A stretch of DNA of 24,897 bases from Collodictyon triciliatum (GCA_043381765.1 JBHJMP010000813.1:1-24897); one strand, 5' to 3'; shown: positions 1 through 14,519, counted from the stretch's first letter. Notes: generated by a model not told the origin, from the sequence alone. Numbers and translations: made by a program.

Positions 1-30
1 AAAAGAAAAAAAGAAAAAAAAAAGGAGAGA

Positions 31-38
<8 letters not shown>

Positions 39-80
<42 letters not shown>
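39..80. repeat. (AG)n dinucleotide microsatellite
   Basis: About 21 uninterrupted AG units, preceded by a 38-base A-rich stretch (1-38). It lies in the BEACH intron that begins at 115 on the minus strand, where it reads as a CT-rich pyrimidine tract. Confidence 0.97.
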
Positions 81-81
<1 letters not shown>

Positions 82-115
82 AATCAGAAGATCAATTTTC
101 GATTCAAAAGTCAAC

Positions 116-1143
116 CTGTCTATGTTTACGAATAAAGTCTTCGGGAGAATCAGCCCAGGCTGGAAGCTCTACATTATCAATAGTTCCGCCCTTTTGCCTC
201 ACCCCCAAGTCAAACTGGTTCATATTACTGAGAAATTCCGGCATATAGTAAAACTCTGGTATAAGCTCCTATAATTATAATTATTCCAACATTTGTTACG
301 ATAGTTCGTCTGACTGGGTTAAACACAATTATTAGTGATTCATCCGATTGATAGACTTCAACGGGGTGGACATCTAGGGACAAACCTTAAAATCTGACCC
401 GGACTCGTTTACATTTCTCCACGCCATTGGGATGGAAAAAAATAATCTGTCTGCAAGGTCGAATTTCCCGCCTAGTTACACGTAAGTTGTAAGTGAAACG
501 TACATAAAATACAGCACCCTGTATATTTATCGAAAATAGATTAGAATAGGTAGATAATCACAGAATGACGGTCAATTTCTAAGGTGTAATAGTTATAGAG
601 CACTTACCTTGGAAATCGAGAAAGTAAGATGTGAATGGCTCTAATCGAATAAGATAATACAATGTGATTCCTATGGATGAGTAATGTGTGCCATAAAGAA
701 ACTTTGGAACTTCCGGGTCATCAAAACTAATATTTGTCGAATAAACATATTAGTTTAGGAATTTGTAATCATATGAGTATGATACGATGTATTTTTAGTT
801 GATTACTCTTTATATCTCTTGATTAAGTTAGAGAGTCTTTCATGATTCAGAGCACCAATAGGGCGAGATAAATCCCGGAAGGTTTCAGATTTGTTCAAAT
901 CCAAGGTTTTACTTGTGTAGTCAGCAATTACTAATTGTTTTAATATGAATATGTTACGAACCCAACTAACATAGCAAGTACACACATCATATGAATTCAA
1001 GTGCTAAATTGTCGAATTGCTGGAATGTACATCCCACTATATAAACTAGGAACCAAGACACTTTCGAGAGTAATGGTAAAAGTATTGATAAATCAAACCC
1101 CAAGGAAAAACAGGGTACTGATTCATATCATTGTAACTTCTCC
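116..1143 (-). CDS. BEACH gene exons 49-53: BEACH domain, truncated by the window edge
   Basis: Exons: 1099-1143, 807-930, 608-726, 386-471, 116-268 (residues 2291-2467). Read across junctions they give the classic BEACH core in order: [135 protein letters not shown]. The expected next block (ALES.-YVS, HxWIDLIFGxKQ) is missing because the last 5' splice site, at 115, opens an intron that continues past position 1. BEACH is an unusual non-membrane scaffold fold; no enzymatic residues are known in it. Confidence 0.96.
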
Positions 1144-3026
1144 CTAATTTATTATTATTATTATCAATACAATGCAGCAGTTAGAATGCTTTATTTCTAT
1201 ATAGGGGGATTTTAATACCTGCAACTATATTCAGTTTCATGAGGTAGTCAAAGTTTGAAAGCATTCCTTTCTGCCATAGTGACGTCCACTTTGTGATCGA
1301 TGAATGCTCTTGAACGATATTGGGACATATTTTCAACAAAGATGAATAAACCTACGCGCACACATTATGAGTTCAAGTAAATTAATTGATTGCTAAAACA
1401 CAAGGGTTGATTCACAAATCGCACCCTTCTGCTTTTTATCTATTTTGAGTAAATTTTACTTTGTTTGCTAGAGTTCTATTTGGGAAGCTGAAGAAGTAAC
1501 CGCGTCTGTTGTCCATGAATATTTCAAGAGCACAGTTTCGAAGCTTGTACCTCCGATAAAGAACCTGTTGGATAGTGACAGTTATTTGTAGAGGCCATGA
1601 TTCTCTTAATAAACTCTGAAAAAGTAACATTTTGACTGCTACTATTGATAAGGTCAAAACAACAATATCAGTAATAGTAATCACCTCCACAACAGAATTC
1701 ACTGTCCAAACCACCTTCTTCAATTTCGGTGCAGAGGAACTATATTTTCATTTTTAGCAGTATCCAAAATTGAGTTCAGTGATATTTTATGCAATATATT
1801 TTCAACGTCCATGCCATCGACACTTTCTTTCGAATGCAATATGAAAATTGAATGATACGAGTTGAGTGAATCCATGGAAGGTTTCTCAGAAAATAGCAGA
1901 TGTGTCGCAGATATTTCCATTCTACATAAAAGATATGATCAGAAATTATTATTCAGATTCTGTAACATAAGAATATGCATGAGTTGAAGTACAATACTTA
2001 TATAAAAATACAACAATACAACAATACAACAATACAACAATACAACAATACAACAATACAACAATACAACAATACAACAATACAACAATACAACAATACA
2101 ACAATACAACAATACAACAAAAACAAAAAAATAAGAGAGCGTGAATAATCTCTTGGATATTCATACTTTCCACAATAGACTTTGATGGGAGACACAAAAT
2201 CGCAGTTCGTTCGGAGGCTAGAGGTCACATAGAAAAAAATAAAAGGAGTACTATTTAGATATCTGATTCATTTGCTATGGATTGACATCTCCAAGTATGT
2301 TTGAGAGAGAGGAATATTTCTCTATTTCTTTTATTGTTAATTTTTTACAGGTAGGAATAAATTGTCTTACTGTATTTTGGCCTCAGGGGACAATAGATGC
2401 GTATTAGTTTCTTCATCACCAATAGTCGTATAAGCTAGTTCATCTAATTGATTACATTATTGTTATTATTATCATTTTATTTTATTTTTTTTTAAAAAAA
2501 AGCGGATAGATGGGTACTTCTAAATTTATTCCCAAGATAGAAAAAAGACACTATATTTCTATGATTCAATGGTAAGCTATAAATCCTAAAGAGACATATT
2601 AAAATAATTGTATGTGCGTTTTACTCGGAGGAAGTCCGGGCACGTGATGGATTCGGGCTGATACTGGGGTCCCCATCTATTTCATGCACGCAATAAAATT
2701 AGTAAGGAACATATAGATGTAGATATATAAATGTAATTATTACATTTTAAAATAATACAAATGCTCAGGATAAATAAAAACCTGCTCCTTTTCGCTCACC
2801 AGCTCCTCAATAGACATCTTTTTTGCTTTCGCACTAGCCTCGATATGATTATCAAATGCATAATTCGGCTTTAATTTTCTCCGGCATCGAGAAGAGTCCT
2901 CTGTTTTGTCCAGTTTCCAATGAACTAAATTTACAGTTTGTAATTTCACGCCTTCATTAATTTATCTATTCGACTTATGGAGACATATATTTTGGTATGT
3001 GCTGGAATGCAAGAAAATGTAAAGAA

Positions 3027-3065
<39 letters not shown>

Positions 3066-6000
3066 AGGGCGGGGCCTAGAATTCCCATATGATTACCCTC
3101 CGTAAAATTTTCTACCCTCCCCCAAGGCCCTCTCTCAGATGTCAACCGCTTCAAGGCTCTCCTCCAGTTTTGCTATTTATTTTTTAGGGGGTTTTTTTTT
3201 TTTAGCTATTTTTAAGTTACTGATACGATAATATATTCTAAATGAACTATTTTAAAAAGCAGAAATATGGTATCATCTGGATTGATGATGAAGCTCACCA
3301 CAGCAACTTGATACTGATACTCCAAAGATTGGCGGTGTTGCATATACTTATAGTCCCAATCTGTCTCCAGAGAAACTTTTTTATTGATGATCAGCAGCGT
3401 CAGTTTTTCTACTGCATGAGGCATTTTCTATAAAGTGATATATAAAAATTATTAGGTACAGTCATATTATACTCATCCATAAATAGTACATCGGCAAGGA
3501 TAGATTTAAACTGATAAATAATAACTTGATCGAGATTTTGTATTCTTTCATTTCTAAGCTTCATTTGCTCTTCAGATACATTCGTCCAACGCTTTGCAAC
3601 TCGGAAATTCTCGTTAACCTTTTTATATTATGTTCATATATTTATACTTAACACTGGAACAAGAAATGAATCCAAAAAAGTCTTTATTTTCCGAAATACG
3701 TAATATTAAGTTATGCGATTATCTTTCCTAAAGTTACTGATATCGTATGACTGATTGTGTACATGATAACCACATTGGTATATATTGCTTCAATTGATAG
3801 CTTACTTGTCCTTCAATTTGGCGCTCGACCCAGCCTCTGAGATCTGAGGATAGCTTTCTACCTTGGTCTCCTGAAACCTGGCATTTCATTTAATAATTAA
3901 GCTTGTTCGGCGTCTTTTTCTTTCTTTTTTTTAAAAAAGAAAAATTAGTATAAGGAATGCAGCTAAAATTGTAATGACTATTGACAATTTGGGAGTGTAT
4001 TTCTGGGAAAGAATGCCACAAACAATTATTGAGGTGAATTCAGATATCCCTTGGGTGAATGCCATCAGGGATGTGACTATTCTCCGTATCATGACTTCGT
4101 TTTCTTCCAAGAAGTTGGCTGGTTTTTGAATAAACCTAATCACAACATATCATTTTTACTGTTGCTGTCTTTCTTTTCTTTTTTAAAATAAATAATTATG
4201 TGTATCACACCAATACATACAAGATAACAAAAAGATGGGCAATCGCCATCGCGCAAGCATCAGATTTTATTTTTTCCTTGTTGCTGCTCCTGTCGTGGCA
4301 ATAAATAGGGGAAAAGTGACTAAATCATTTTGCACATTGTTTGATGATACATTACCGCAAATCATTGATAGAAAAAAATAAAGTGATAAACCTACTGTGT
4401 CCTGAAATATGATGGATCAATTTAGTCAAAATCATACGCATTTAAGAAAGGAATCAAGGTGTCATAAACGTTCCATGCATCGTCCAAAACAAAAATGGAC
4501 AGCGATTTGACATAGTAGTACAGGCATAAGTGCATTGCACTTTTGCGTGATACTTGAATCTGCAGAATAAAGGTGCATTTCTGTTATTAATTTATTTATT
4601 TATTTTTACGTAAAATTGAAACGCTGTTAAAGTCAGTTCGGAAGAACTCGGGTAGTGCATATAATTGGAAAGTATATAAAATACTTGATTAATTTATCAT
4701 TAATATTTGAGTAGACTACGTGCCTTCGTATTGGTAAACTTCCTTTCGAAATATGAACATGTCATACATAGTAACAGACATAATTGGGCATATTCGGCCT
4801 GTATCTTACTCAAGTCTTCGGAAGACTCTTCGACAGCTATGGAAAGCTTTTATGGCAGGCATTTTTTAAATAAGAATAATTTATTATGAGTTTATAATAT
4901 CAATACGTAAATTAACATAATTTTAAAAAGGAATCCAATATGTATTATTTGCCTCCTACCACTACAGGTAAATTCGACAAGAAAGAATCTATAATATTAA
5001 ACAGCTTCTCCATATTTTCAATAATCATGGGACCAAGATGCTCCTATTAGAAGATTATGAAAGAAATTGAGCTTTTATTTATTTATTTATTGAGCACATT
5101 GTTTTTGCAAAGAGCAATATACAATAACCATATGATATAAATAATAGTATCCAAAAGTGCATATGTGTATTTAAAAGGAAACAATCTACATCTTTTGTTT
5201 CATCGAGTGCTCCTCTGACTGTTATCAGTATTTTGGAGAGTAAATTCAGAGCGAACAGAGACTTGATGGTAGCCTTTTGGAATAAGAAATGATAGTGAAT
5301 CAGCTATGAAAGATATTTTTATTTATAGTCAAAACTGGATATTAAATTTTTGCAGCAGTTATATAAGAGAATATAGTTTGCATCATATGAGATTAGAAAC
5401 GGGTATTAAATTTCCATCATAGTGAGTTAGGCTATAACAAAGTATATGGATGATTTACCGAGCTCACTGATTCAGTTATGCAAACCAGGAGCCTAACTAC
5501 AACCTTGATGGCTTGCTTATCATTCACCATAAAGTGAAGAACAGTGTAGCGTATAATCTCTGAAATTATATTTCCCGTGGCTACATATATTCAGTTTGTT
5601 TGTTATATCTATAGTAAAATAGTTTTGAAAAATGATCGGTTGACGTGTAGTTGTGGTGCATTACTTGAATCAGAAATATTGTTGACATGAATGAGCTGGT
5701 CTATCCAATCTTCTACATCTGCCAGTTCAAGGTAATTTCGATTGCTGTTTGAATTTTGATTACTAATAATACTTTGCATTACAGTTTGAGATGGGGAAGA
5801 GGGCATAGGAGTACATATTTACATTCTTTTAGGATGCGCAGATTTTGGTCCAGGTTTTTTTTTTTACACATACAAAAGGAAAATCAAATGCCATACATCT
5901 TGTAGACGAATGAATAATCTTAGGTCATCAATCCACTTACTTGTGTTTGAAGAGAACAAGCATGTCATAAAAGAACAGCCTTTTATTCTCCACAGGGGCA

Positions 6001-9000
6001 TTTTGAAGAAATGTGAACAAAAGAACCCAACAATACTTGTTTTTTAACAGTAAATCTCCATCAGGGTCTGCAGGTAAGAAATCCTCCTGTAACAAAGACG
6101 AAGTCATCATGATGAAATAAAGTAAAGCCTCCCACAGCGCATGGTAATAGCAAGTATGATTCAATAAATCAGAAAAATGGGACATACATATATTCATAGA
6201 GAAGTAAAGTAAAATAAAATAAAATAAAATAAAATAAAATAAAATAAAATAAAATAAAATAAAATAAAATAAAATAAAATAAAATAAAATAAAATAAAAT
6301 AAAATAAAATAAAGGAAAGGAAAATACAAACTTTGGCGTAAGGGGGCCCCAGGATTGCATTTCGCAGGACAAAGTATACTTCTTTTGATGACGATAATTT
6401 TTCCATGTAGAGTTTCACATATTCTATTTCCACTTCAATATCTTTAGTTCTTTTCCTCTGAGCAGACTCTAATTGGTCTTGAATCAAATTGTACATATAT
6501 AAACACTCCCGGAAAACCTGAAATGTGTGATGAACAAATGAAAAGAGAGTTAAATATTAGTAACATCAGTTGTTGTGTGCAATTATCGCATTATCTATAC
6601 ATAGTTCAGTAATTAATGCATTTTTGGATGAACAAAGCCGTTGAAGTATTATTTATGAGAGGAAAAAGAAAAGGCTCTCATACATCTAATGAACCAAGTG
6701 TACTCAAGTAAAGCAACAGTGGAACCAAATCTACGGAGGAAATTTGTTCTATCGAAGTTGGCGAAAGGGTCTGCAGGTGCTTCATGATGAAAGAAAGGAC
6801 ATCCCTTATCTGTAACATGTCTGTGCAACAATTCATAAAGCTTATCATATCGCGCAAATCCTCCGTGAATTCTGTCAGAGGCAGTGACAAAAAATAGTTG
6901 CCTATGATTGCATCTAGAATTTTCCTGCGAATGATGCACATATTTTCGTTCGTGGGGCGGCGTCCGAGGACTTTTTTAGTTACTGGATGAATAAAATTGA
7001 GAGAAGCTTCACTATCTACATCAGACTCATACCAGAAGTATATGTAAAGAAGATAGAGCAACTTCGAAGTAGGCATGTTTTGACGAAAAATTCGAATATT
7101 CTCCTTGCATAAGTACGATAATTCAGAGCATAAACATAGCTGTGTTTCATAGTCTGCAAAAATCCAGAGGCGGAAATCCATCAACAAGTTGAAGAGGAGA
7201 TCATTGCCAAGTGGAGTCTCAACCAAACTTTGATAGATCGCCACAAATTTTTTAACAACGATTGGAGTCAGATGTCCTGGAGAACATTTGCGGAGTAATA
7301 GCGAAACGATTGAAAATCCACCTTGCTCACTAAAGTTTGATTGAGTGATTGGGTGATCTCGAAGAACTTCAGTCAGAAGCTCAAGGATGCGTCTAAGTGT
7401 AGAGGATTCTGATTCTTGACCATATTCTATCTCTTCTCCTTTTGATGGCTTCACTGGATGGTCGAGCTGGGAGAAAAGAGGTAGCAAGGCCTACAATGAG
7501 TATGAGTGATTAAAGGGATAAAATATTTTTTAAAAAATTGGTTCATATACTGATACATTATTTTATAAATTATTTTCCAAGGTTTTTCTGATTTATATAT
7601 ATTTGTACAACCTCGAAATAAAGTTTCATTATTTTTTTTGTGACATACTCTATTATTGTAATTGAAGCGTTTACCTCGACACCGCCCAGACAAATGATTG
7701 TATCACGCAGAGACCAGGTTATACAAGGAGACAGGTCCCTCATTTTAGCGCGAAATGGGAAATTCCCTGATATATCCATACAAAATCCCTCCACCCAGCA
7801 TTTCCCACAATAAGCAAACAGTAACGTCGCTCTCAGGTGCCCGTCGAATGCATTTAATTGTGATTGTTGTTTAGCAGTAAGCTGCTGTTCCAGAAACTCG
7901 TTGCGATAAAAAGCTGACATATATGAAGGACCGAGCAAGTAATGTGATTTTATGCTCGAAGAATTCAATATATCCCCAAACATGTAAATGACACTGATTT
8001 GTCCAAATAACGAATTCGATCGGTATCTTTTATAGCCTATGACCATAGTTCAGTCGATAGTTGAGAAATGTATGTATGTATGTATGTATGTATGTATGTA
8101 TGTATGTATGTATGTATGTATGTATGTATGTATGTATGTATGTATGTATGTATGTATGTATGTATGTATAGAACTACCAGCGCTATGAATTAAAGCATTT
8201 GAGCCGATTTGACAGTTATTCAGCATTTCATCATGGTGCGGGTATTTGCAAGGGACATTAAAAACATATTCTCCATTCACAAAGAGCGTGACCTAGTTGT
8301 TACATATGCTTTTACTATTTGAGATTATTAGATATTCCTAAAGTCACGTAAGATGAAGAAACAGACAGAAATAAATTGAAAGTCGCGTTTTAAAACCTCT
8401 TGTCCAGAGAACAGCCCTCTAGAATTTGAATGAATCACGTGTATACATGTCCAAACATTTGGCTTTATCACTTGGTGAATGTGTGGGATAAGACAAACGG
8501 TTTGGTGTCCCGATTTTGTGGATACCCACAAATAGAGAAAACCATTGTTCTAAATGAGTTTTTTTTTTTTTTTNNNNNNNNNNNNNNNNNNNNNNNNNNN
8601 NNNNNNNNNNNNNNNNNNNNNNNNNNNNNNNNNNNNNNNNNNNNNNNNNNNNNNNNNNNNNNNNNNNNNNNNNNNNNNNNNNNNNNNNNNNNNNNNNNNN
8701 NNNNNNNNNNNNNNNNNNNNNNNNNNNNNNNNNNNNNNNNNNNNNNNNNNNNNNNNNNNNNNNNTGAATTTTTTGTAATATTAATAATTAAAAAAAATTT
8801 TTTTTTAAAATAATTTTTTTTTTTTTTTTTTAAAAAAAAAAAGAAGCTATATACTTGTAAACACATATACATAGTAGTCAATGAACTATAGGGTGCGAGG
8901 CAACGACGATGCATCGGATTTAATTGCTTTAAAGAAATGGCTCAAATAAACATTTATCTTAGAGGAATAACGAAAAAAAACCTTAAAAAATAATTCTAAT

Positions 9001-9544
9001 CCTTCTCCAGAATCGTTTAGAAAGCTAATCATTCATATTGTGTTTCAAAAAAAAAATAGAGGAAGAGGAGGAAAAGAGTTTTAGTGAAGAAAGATGGAAA
9101 ATCGTATGAAATAACGTGCATATATAATTATCATACAACCTCACAATACGAGGCTCATAATTTGGTTGGCAGACAGGGTCATGAAATGATTCGATGCATA
9201 GCCAGACTGCTATTGTGTATCCATTTTGAGATGGTATGCGCCCCATATTCGGCAGTATTAGAGCCTACCATAAGTCAAGATAGAAAATATTAAACGCAAT
9301 GATTAAGGTTATCTGATTGTGATCCTTAATTTTTGTACAGTCAGCATTTGGGTAGAATATGTATCATATTGTGATTGAGAGTACAGAGTTTCTTCCATCA
9401 AAGTCCAAGTATGACTCAGGCCCATCTTTTCTACACATAACTTCCATAATATGGAGAGCTAGATCGTAGTGGCGGGGCTATAAAAGAAAAATTCGATAAA
9501 TCATAAATAATCATATCTAATTTTCGATTCAGTGTAAGCGTGCA

Positions 9545-9582
<38 letters not shown>

Positions 9583-9600
9583 TTTTAAAAAAAATAAAAG

Positions 9601-9632
<32 letters not shown>

Positions 9633-10826
9633 ATTTAACAAAAATGAAGGGCGATAGTTTATACAAAGGCTTATGTAAATTATTTTTTTTCAAAATACGG
9701 TAACAAACCCTAAAATTCCCAGCTTCACTTTGCAATAGACTTATTATCAGCTTTAACTCAGATACACTGATACTGTGGGAACCAATTAGCTTGACTAATT
9801 GAAGAATCCAACCTAATAGTCCATTTTGTTAATCGGAGGAAAATCATACAATTCTTTAAATTTATGTAAACTACTGGTTAGGGCTATGCATTCGTAATGT
9901 CCAACCTTGAGTTTCATAATCGCTAATTTGTTGGAAACAATTGTAACATATTTGAATCATCCCCAATGATGAGCAACAAGCACGATTAACTGTGCTAACT
10001 TTCAATGCCTCACACATATTCTGAATTATATATATTTGAACATCCTTCGGAAAGTATGTAAACAATTTGAATAAAAGGACAATGGCCTCCTTGTCCTGGA
10101 AGGTAAATTGGCTTTCGATTTGGAAACTTCCTTCAACAATCTAAATTCCGTTAAATATAAGGTTCACAGCGCAATCAAATTTGCACCATTATTTAAGATA
10201 GTTTATGACAAAAAAAAAAAAAAAAGAATTAAGAGGTACAAATTTTTTTTCAGTATTTATCGACTTACCATGTCAAACAGAATATTAGCTGTCTCGATTT
10301 TAGGCTCTTTCTTCCAAACGAGCAGGATTAACTTGTGAAGCTCGACGTATAGATATCTTGAGGAAAAGTACGCCTAAATGTATGCATTGAAGCTTATTAA
10401 TAAATCGCAGAATTTTTTCCTGGAGTTGTTATTCAGATACTGATGAGAAACTGTTCCCTCTTTTAAAGCGAGGCAGAGATAGTGGAAAGGCACAAACGGA
10501 TATTATTTCACCTTCATATCAGCGGACCCAGAGAGAAGATAGTTGATTGTTTTGATACAATCGATGACTATGGAGGGCTCTTGATTCGCATACGCGACTT
10601 GAAATATATTCTGAAATGCTTCACATTTCTTAAATGTTTTTTTGTGGAGTGGCTGCTGCTCACAAACAATTCTTATACACGAAAGCAATCCACACAAGAT
10701 ATTTCTCTGATTTGAGATTATGATTTTTCGTTGAAATCTACATATATAAATTTTTGTATAGTATTAGATGCGTTTCCGCCATTTAATTCAAGGACGATTA
10801 GAGATTCAAGACGAGATTAAATTATG

Positions 10827-10895
<69 letters not shown>

Positions 10896-13800
10896 TGCTG
10901 TTGTAAAAGTAACAATACCTTGTCAACGTCTCGATGAATTTCATAAAAAGCACTTTAGTTGACTTTTCTTTGATAGGTGATATGGACATTAAACTAGATA
11001 GATGGCCAATTATGAACGATTGGATTTCTTGGTCCAGTAACCCGTCAAGCAACGTCTGCATCGCTGTTGTTTTCTTAAGGGTAGCCCGCTTAATTTCGAT
11101 ATTGTGTAAAAAAGAATCCTAGATATTTCATGCGTTAAGGTGAGTTATCAGTGAAAGAGGCATGACAAAAAGCATGTTTTCAAATATCCGACCTCGACTT
11201 TACTGTAATAAGTATTAAGATATACTAAAGAATTCTGATTTAAATTTAATTTTTTTTTAAAAAAAAAAAATCGAATCTCTAGATATTACCAGTATTGCAA
11301 AAACCATGAATCTGGCCGACCGAAATAGTTCATACTCTTGAGCAGCGACCTCTTGAGACTCATGAGGAACATACCTCCATCTTCAAAAAAAAAAGTGTTA
11401 ATTTGTACGTTATTTTGTTATTCAAGAATACATTGATATGGAGAAAATCATAGGATTGCATTAGTATGTATTTTGTCAGATTAGATTATATTCATGGCAT
11501 TTCAAACTGAAAATAGTTTTTTTTTTTTTAACCTCTCTTCCAATTTTGAATGGAACTGAATCATGTTGCAGAACAAAAATAAAGACTCTAGACTTTCTAA
11601 AGACTTTTGGGTCTCTCTGAGATTGTGATTAAACATCACTAATAAACACTGTCCGACATCGATGACGCATTGAAAATTCTTGTAATTCAGCTCCAAAACA
11701 CGCTGGAGTTAAAGTTAAAAGTTTTAAATGATATTCAGTGCGCTTGGAATCCGCTATAAAAAAAAAACTGCAAAGAAAGAAAACAAAAGAGAAATTCACA
11801 TACTTGAAAAATAAATAACATTAAGGATAAACGAAATATATAACAAAATGAAGCAAAATAATGTGAAAGTAAAGCAAAAATAAACCACAATAAGAATAAT
11901 TATTTGACAAACGATTAATGCCCGGCATTCGTGTATATTGGGAACTCCTTCATGTGGCAATGTTAGTTCTTCGGTCAGGTTGGAACCAAGTTGATCCTTT
12001 GTATTGATCAGCTTCTCGGACATGCCATTAGTAATACCCATATATTGGACGAACTTCAAAACGAGTTTTCTCAAACTATGAAATACACCAACTGCCAAGC
12101 TGTCGCGCTGTGCCTCTTTCTGTGGTATATTAAGTTATTTTGAAAGTTAATTCAATCATATGCGGAAAAAATGCATTATGCAATATCACATATTTACATA
12201 ATCCTAAATTATTCAAGCACTTTGTAACAATACTGTAATAGAAAAAAATTCTGAGAATATGAATGTGATATGTCTGACTAAACGAACTTTGAATGGTTTT
12301 GAAAAGTAGAAGAAGTTTCCAAACAGAGCTGTATACACCGCAGAAATTTCATCCGGAATCAGAAATGCGATATTGATTTGAGTCTTGTGACAATCGTTGA
12401 TGGCGTCATTTCCTTGTCGAATGTACTCAATCAAAGTTGAAATGAATGCCACCTAAGTATCATTTTAAATTCATACTCTGCTAATATTCATATCAAAACA
12501 ATATATTCACTTCAATAAAATGATGGCTTTTTTTTTATTTATGAAAAAAAAATTACTGAAAAAGAAAAGAAAACCGAAACCTGTATGTTGGGGTGGCCTT
12601 GTTGTAACCTCTCTCTACTTTGTTTGTTTTCAGGTGTATTTCGAATTTCTTCATTAAATAGATCAAGCCACAGTTTCAGGAATGGGTTGAAATCAACAAA
12701 TTCACCTTGTTTTTTTTTTATTTTTCGAATTTTAGGCAAACCAAGATGTTATCCATAAATGAGATATACAATGATTTGGACAAGTGCAAAAAAAAAAAAA
12801 ATCACCCTTGCATAGTCTCGTCCGGAGTTGATAAGACTGAGCCATAATTTGGATAATCCGAAACACCTCCAGAAGATTGTCAGATACTCTAAAATGCGTC
12901 TCAGTTCTGGGCGACTCAACATATTTATACCCCACTGATGGATATATTTTGAAAAATCGACTTTGCAATTCGCTGGCCGTGAATGATGGTGGAATTTTTA
13001 CTATCAAGAGTCATCGTTAGCATAGGTTTACTCTCATGGTATTATATAAATCAAAATCTAACGATGAAAAGAAAAATTCGAACCCATATATTGAGAAAAG
13101 TCTATAGACTGTTGATCGATCTGGTAAGCGTCACTTATCCAAAATATAACATCAATCAATTTTTCATATCCACCGATTTTAAAGAAATCCTTGATGGAAC
13201 CAGGTGTTTGTCTACATCAGATGGTACTAAAATTAAGATGTGATAACCCATAGAAGCTAGAGGAAAGAGAGGAAAGAGAGGAAAGAGAGGAAAGAGAGGA
13301 AAGAGAGGAAAGAGAGGAAAAAGAGGAAAGAGAGGAAAGAGAGGAAAGAGAGGAAAGAGAGGAAAGAGAGGAAAGAAAAGAAAAGAAAAGAAAAGAAAAG
13401 AAAAGAAAAGAAAAGAAAAGAAAAGAAAAGAAAAGAAAAGAAAAGAAAAGAAAAGAAAAGAAAGGAAAGGAAAAAGGAAAGGAAAAAGGAAAGGAAAAAG
13501 GAAAGGAAAAAGGAAAGAAAAGGAAAGAAAGAAACAGACTAAATTACAGGAAATGTTGATTTTTTCCTTTATTCGATTCAAAGACAGAAAATATTGATAA
13601 AATTACAGTAGTATGGCCAAAAGTTTCAATGTTAAGATTTGAGCTTCCCAAAGTAGTCCACGTATTTGAGTGTCCCTATATGATTGATTTTTTTTTTATT
13701 GCTATGATTTTTTTCGACATATGTAATTAAGACCAAGATTTTATGATTGAATTCAGAGGTAAAACTATTAAAATAAGAGGGGAAGTGTGAGGCATAAAAG

Positions 13801-14205
13801 TCAACCTTATAAAGTCATCTGATGGTCGGTACAGTAGAAATTGTAGAGTGAAGAAGACATTCTCATTCATTAGCTTCTTGCATTCAGTTTGCCTTAAAAT
13901 TTATTATATTTATATTGAAAAAATCACTCAAAAGAGTTATTTTGAAATTCACTTTGGGTTCTCAAAATCAAAAAAAAAATGAGCAGAAAAAAGCGTGATC
14001 TTACGATATGACTTTCTCTGTATAAAATGTGAAAAAAAAACAAACAAAAAAACAAACGAAATAAGTTTTATGAGAGTCCCAGAAAACTTCAGTGATAGGA
14101 TATCCAGTCGGAGTTGATCTTGGCTAGAAATCCAATCTCTTGACATGGGAACTTCCTTGGTCAGCCTCATATGGACTTGCATATAGCGATGTAATTTAGT
14201 CAGTG

Positions 14206-14236
<31 letters not shown>

Positions 14237-14486
14237 TGTATGTATGTATGTATGTATGTATGTATGTATGTATGTATGTATGTATGTATGTATGTATGTA
14301 TGTATGTNNNNNNNNNNNNNNNNNNNNNNNNNNNNNNNNNNNNNNNNNNNNNNNNNNNNNNNNNNNNNNNNNNNNNNNNNNNNNNNNNNNNNNNNNNNNN
14401 NNNNNNNATGTATGTATGTATGTATGTATGTATGTATGTATGTATGTATGTATGTATGTATGTATGTATGTATGTATGTATGTATG

Positions 14487-14519
<33 letters not shown>

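Noticed and set aside
1949-2228. [14 protein letters not shown] frames that look like a membrane protein
   Set aside because: They run through the octanucleotide array. Only the short segment 2167-2217 inside one of them is a true PH-domain exon.
3242-3433. 63-codon plus-strand frame
   Set aside because: It is a shadow of BEACH exon 39 on the opposite strand.
3931-4023. Hydrophobic tail of a minus frame suggesting a transmembrane segment ([17 protein letters not shown])
   Set aside because: It is intron read-through after the exon 36 donor; the family has no membrane segment there and phase requires splicing at about 4024.
5937-6372. Minus frames of 67-130 codons with FILFY repeats joined to the exon 29 peptide
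   Set aside because: The FILFY part is the AAAAT microsatellite in an intron. A GTTACAG acceptor at the start of exon 29 keeps phase with exon 28. The stretch [18 protein letters not shown] just upstream looks protein-like, but no AG separates it from the repeat.
8067-8169. Tandem arrays considered as CRISPR-like or satellite elements
   Set aside because: Units are directly adjacent with no spacers; these are ordinary eukaryotic microsatellites.
8430-8914. Frames of 74-148 codons consisting mainly of unknown residues
   Set aside because: They cross the 191-N gap and are meaningless.
13156-13581. 141-codon minus frame rich in FPLFPLF
   Set aside because: It is the polypurine compound array read on the opposite strand.
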